NCBI GenBank assembly: GCA_965238045.1
Contig: CBDEGU010000007.1
Span: 1-64,000 of the forward strand
Length of the DNA: 64,000 nt
Reading direction: 5' to 3'
Origin: CBDEGU01 sp965238045
Lineage (GTDB): Bacteria > Acidobacteriota > Terriglobia > Bryobacterales > UBA6623
How positions within the stretch are numbered: position 1 is the stretch's first letter; each line of letters begins with the position of its first letter. The translations under genes were made by a program, and so were the position numbers. This document shows, piece by piece, positions 61,255-64,000 of this stretch. The notes beneath the pieces are model-generated. The model saw only the letters and a program-made list of their open reading frames with translations. It was not told the origin of the DNA and searched no databases.

Positions 61255-62367
61255 GGCGCTGTTGCATGATTCAACTGCGGCGCGAGTGGGGGCGCTTTTC
61301 CAACTTCTCGTTCAGGACACCACAGCGCAGGATTTCGGCCTACCCAGCTCGGCCATCCGGTTGAGGATGTGACACCCGATCGCAACTTCTCTCCTTTGTG
61401 CCTTGCCGTGCCTCGCCTTCAATCCGCCTCCGAGCACGGACTTGTATCGGAAGAAGCTGTTTTCAACGCGCGCCTGCTGTCGGTAGCCCGACTCCTTCTG
61501 CCACTCTCGTCGCCCGACCTGGCGAATCCTCTCAAGAGCCGTGTCACGCTGCGCCCATGGGCCGTCCGTTGGCCCCGCCGACACCGCGGAGCGACGAGGG
61601 GGAATCACAATCACGACGTTCTCTGTACCGGCCGCGCTGAGTTGATCGTAGACTGACCTGTGGTCGTAGGCTCCGTCTGCGGTGAAACGCCGGATGGGAA
61701 CCTCGATTGTGTCGAGAAGAGCAGGGAGTGTGGAGGCGTCGTCCCGGCTGCTCGCTGTGAGTTCGGCCGCCACAATGAACCCCTCGGCATCCACCCCGAT
61801 GTGCAGCTTCCGCCAATCCCGGCGTTTCTTTGATGCCTTGTGCTTGTGCGCGTTCCATTCGCCGCAACCCAGAATCTTCAGCCCTGTGGAATCGACGATC
61901 AAGTCGATCGGGCCGTCATAGGATCGGGTCAGGGGCGGCACCGCAACGATTTGGTTCCGGCGCGAGAGTGTGGTGTGGTCCGGGGCCTTGAGGTTGAGGC
62001 CCATCAAGCGGAGCAGCGAGTCCAGGAACCCCTCGGTCTGGCGGAGCGGCAGGCTGAAGACGACCCGCAGCGTCAACGCGGTCCGGACCGCGAGGTTCGA
62101 GTACCGCCGCTGGCCTCCGCGAAGACCGTTCTTCGGTGGTACCCACGCGGCAATTGCATCCTCGCTCAGCCAGATCGTGACGTCGCCGCGGCTCCTGAGG
62201 CCACGCTCGTACTCCCTCCAGTTCCGGATTCTGTACTTCTTCTTATACTGGCGGTTGACTCGGCTCGACTTCGCTGCGACCATGACGTTACCCCCGATCT
62301 CTATGATGGACTGGACCCCACCCCCGCCGCTAGCGTGCTCGCTTACACCGATTCATGCACCAACGCC
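61255..62367 (-). mobile_element. IS5-family (IS903-like) insertion sequence between rplY and pth
   Basis: 1113 bp with imperfect inverted repeats: left ggcgctgttgcatga, right (inverted) ggcgttggtgcatga. Their pattern GGC..TG.TG.A..A.TC matches the IS903 subgroup. A 9-bp duplication ATCCATCGG lies at 61246-61254 and 62368-62376, the length expected for IS903. It sits between rplY and pth in what is normally a co-transcribed pair; the transposase points the same way as the operon. Confidence 0.9.
61312..62283 (-). CDS. IS5-family transposase
   Basis: 323 aa. The DDE catalytic residues are visible: Asp in LIVDSTGLKI, Asp in FTADGAYDHRS and Glu in RQQARVENSFFRYKSVLG. The intact frame starts at the ATG at 62283, inside the right end of the element. 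The length is normal for IS5-type transposases. Confidence 0.93.
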   Translation of the reverse strand: MVAAKSSRVNRQYKKKYRIRNWREYERGLRSRGDVTIWLSEDAIAAWVPPKNGLRGGQRRYSNLAVRTALTLRVVFSLPLRQTEGFLDSLLRLMGLNLKAPDHTTLSRRNQIVAVPPLTRSYDGPIDLIVDSTGLKILGCGEWNAHKHKASKKRRDWRKLHIGVDAEGFIVAAELTASSRDDASTLPALLDTIEVPIRRFTADGAYDHRSVYDQLSAAGTENVVIVIPPRRSAVSAGPTDGPWAQRDTALERIRQVGRREWQKESGYRQQARVENSFFRYKSVLGGGLKARHGKAQRREVAIGCHILNRMAELGRPKSCAVVS

Positions 62368-62417
62368 ATCCATCGGCGCCACTGCATAAGCCGGCGGGAG
62401 GCCGCGGCACGCCTGGC

Positions 62418-63128
62418 CTACTCTTCGCCTCCCTTGTTCTTCCCCTTGTCCTTCCCCTTGTCCTTCTCCTTGTCCTTCTCCTTGTCCGCGCCTTCCTCCG
62501 CCGGGACGGCCTCGTCTTCGAGGAGCTCGCCCTCGGCTTCTTCGGCCACCTCTTCCTCTTCGACTACCTTCGGCGTCACTACATGCACAACGATACGGTC
62601 CGCCGGCGTGAGCACCTCGTACTCCTCGGAAGTTTCCAGATCTCCGACTCGCAGCGCCTGGCCGAGTTCCAAGTTCGTGACGTCGATGGTGATTTTCTCC
62701 GGCACCAGCAGCGGCAGGGCGCGAACACGCACTTCGCGGCGCAGCAGTTCCTCCACGCCGCCCTCTTCGCGCACGCCAAGCGACGATCCAACGGTTTTGA
62801 CCGGCACCAGCACTTCGACCGGTTTTTCGAGATCGACGCGCAGAACATCCACGTGCAACAGATGACCCTTCACCGGGTCCACTTGCCAATCCGAGGCCAT
62901 CGCGGCGGCTGTCTCGCCGCCCGCCACCTTTACCGTCAATATCTGGTTGTGCCCGGAGGGGGATTGCAGAATGCGGGTGATCTGTTCGGTGTCGATCGAG
63001 AGGGAGACGGACTCCTTTCCCAAACCGTACATCACCGCCGGCAGCCTGCCCCTGAGCCGCAGGCGGCGGGCCTCGTTCTTTCCGCGCTCTGGCCGCGGCA
63101 AGACTTCGATTTCAATTTGCTGTTGCAT
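62418..63128 (-). CDS. rplY: 50S ribosomal protein bL25, Ctc form, with Lys/Asp/Glu tail
   Basis: 236 aa from the ATG at 63128 (MQQQIEIEVLPRPERGK). The N-terminal 5S-rRNA-binding L25 domain covers about 1-95 and the Ctc-type beta domain 96-190 (VKGHLLHVDVLRV, EVLVPVKTVG). The last 45 residues are Glu-rich and then a KDKGKDKGKNKGG lysine-rich end. It lies 70 bp downstream of prs, as in many bacteria. The IS5 element follows 50 bp after the stop. Confidence 0.95.
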   Translation of the reverse strand: MQQQIEIEVLPRPERGKNEARRLRLRGRLPAVMYGLGKESVSLSIDTEQITRILQSPSGHNQILTVKVAGGETAAAMASDWQVDPVKGHLLHVDVLRVDLEKPVEVLVPVKTVGSSLGVREEGGVEELLRREVRVRALPLLVPEKITIDVTNLELGQALRVGDLETSEEYEVLTPADRIVVHVVTPKVVEEEEVAEEAEGELLEDEAVPAEEGADKEKDKEKDKGKDKGKNKGGEE

Positions 63129-63198
63129 CGCTATGGTTTCCTTTCTTCGTTGGCTCCGCTCGTTCTGAGCCGCCCGCCTGATTTCCGGATCGCATTCC

Positions 63199-64000
63199 CT
63201 ACACGAAAAACCGGCTGATGGATGTCTCTTCGTGAATCGATTGAATGGCCTGGGCCAGCAGCGGCGCCACGCTGAGTTGCCGGATGCGCTCGCACGCAAG
63301 GGCGCGAGGCCGCAGCGGAATCGAATCGGCCACGACCAGCTCGGTCAGCGGCGAGCCTTCAATATTGTCCAACGCCGGGCCGGAGAGAACCGGATGGGTG
63401 CAGCAACTATAGACCGCCGTCGCTCCGTGTTCCATGAGCGCCCGGGCGGTCTTGACCAGCGTTCCCGCGGTATCCACGATGTCGTCGACGACCATGCAGT
63501 TTCGGCCCCTGACCTTTCCGATCACGTTCATGACCTCGGCCACGTTGGCCTGCTCGCGCCGTTTGTCGATGATCGCCAATTGCGCGTCGACGCGTTTGGC
63601 GAACGCGCGCGCGCGCTCCACGCCGCCCGGATCGGGCGAGACGACCGTCAAGTTTTCCAGCTTCAGGTTCTGAATATGCTCCACCATCACGGGCGTCGCG
63701 AAGAGATGATCCACGGGAATATCGAAAAATCCCTGAATCTGCGCCGCGTGAAGGTCCAAGGCCAGCACGCGGTCCGCGCCCGCGGTGACGATCAGGCTGG
63801 CGACCAGCTTGGCCGAGATCGGCACGCGAGGCCTGTCCTTGCGGTCCTGGCGCGCATAGCCGTAGTAGGGCAGCACGGCGGTAATTCTCTTGGCCGAGGC
63901 CCTCCGCAGCGCGTCCATCATGAGCAGCAGTTCCATCAGATTCTTGTCGACCGGCGTACAGGTCGACTGCACGACGAACACGTCGGCGCCGCGCACATTT
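63199..64000 (-). CDS. prs: Ribose-phosphate pyrophosphokinase, N-terminus beyond the window
   Basis: Makes PRPP from ribose 5-phosphate and ATP. The visible 265+ residues start at RGADVFVVQSTCTPV and contain PYYGYARQDRKDRPR, the pyrophosphate and PRPP loops (VSPDPGGVERARAFA and MVVDDIVDTAGT), and the normal C-terminal end. About 45 N-terminal residues lie past position 64000. It is the first visible gene of the minus-strand run prs-rplY-pth-rpsF-rpsR-rplI. Confidence 0.96.
   Translation of the reverse strand, partial: NVRGADVFVVQSTCTPVDKNLMELLLMMDALRRASAKRITAVLPYYGYARQDRKDRPRVPISAKLVASLIVTAGADRVLALDLHAAQIQGFFDIPVDHLFATPVMVEHIQNLKLENLTVVSPDPGGVERARAFAKRVDAQLAIIDKRREQANVAEVMNVIGKVRGRNCMVVDDIVDTAGTLVKTARALMEHGATAVYSCCTHPVLSGPALDNIEGSPLTELVVADSIPLRPRALACERIRQLSVAPLLAQAIQSIHEETSISRFFV

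Noticed and set aside
1..64000. tRNA or rRNA genes
   Set aside because: No T-loop GGTTCGAAT-type sequence with matching arms, and no rRNA-like stretch, was found in the intergenic regions by eye.

Overview
The window looks like a piece of a high-GC (roughly 60-65% by eye) soil-type bacterial chromosome, most likely Acidobacteriota of the Bryobacterales/Solibacter kind. This is inferred from gene content: hopanoid genes hpnCDE plus an HpnG-like nucleosidase, a very large TonB-dependent receptor with an N-terminal carboxypeptidase-regulatory-like domain, an S55 (SpoIVB-type) peptidase, TAT-exported Gfo/Idh and sugar-isomerase-like proteins, and FabV. No rRNA or tRNA gene, CRISPR array or prophage was seen.

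Layout. 1-10.3 kb is a disturbed region: a 5'-partial dnaB with a one-base frameshift near its 3' end, then two acquired minus-strand genes (a 421-aa protein of unknown function and a SAM methyltransferase), each split by an identical 1037-bp IS1595-family element with its own 8-bp target duplication. A membrane protein, a frameshifted TAT oxidoreductase, a TAT sugar isomerase-like protein and a frameshifted formaldehyde dehydrogenase follow. 10.3-11.9 kb is a third, integrase-type element. 12-24.5 kb holds cobQ, rlmN, an M16 peptidase, an FmdB zinc ribbon, an ECF sigma/anti-sigma/TonB-receptor cluster, a DksA-like protein, comF and an HNH endonuclease. 24.6-30 kb holds tonB, glgP and fabV. 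30-36.1 kb is a tightly overlapping hopanoid cluster (hpnG, two zinc dehydrogenases, hpnC, hpnD, hpnE). 36.7-44.4 kb holds ispH, an AIM24 protein, a HipA-like kinase with a DUF3037 partner, a tagatose-bisphosphate aldolase-like protein, ribF, a metallo-beta-lactamase-fold hydrolase and a DUF1844 protein. 44.7-50.8 kb holds the S55 peptidase, a secreted beta-propeller, mtaB and rpsU. 51.2-54.4 kb is a compact three-gene cassette (ParB-like protein, possible nuclease, DNA methyltransferase) that looks like an undescribed restriction-modification-like or defence locus. 54.4-64 kb is a minus-strand run prs > rplY > [IS5-family element] > pth > rpsF > rpsR > rplI > SDR > two LRR proteins.

Two patterns cut across the genes. 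A family of hairpin-forming, roughly 90-195-bp repeats occurs five times, always just downstream of a gene 3' end, and in three cases the repeat end provides the TAG stop codon. The four ribosomal proteins in the prs-rplI run (L25, S6, S18, L9) all carry long low-complexity extensions.

The strongest candidate for a new system is the 51.2-54.4 kb cassette, which has a candidate promoter overlapped by a perfect 7-bp dyad. The HipA-like/DUF3037 pair comes second. All assignments are from reading the sequence; no searches were run.
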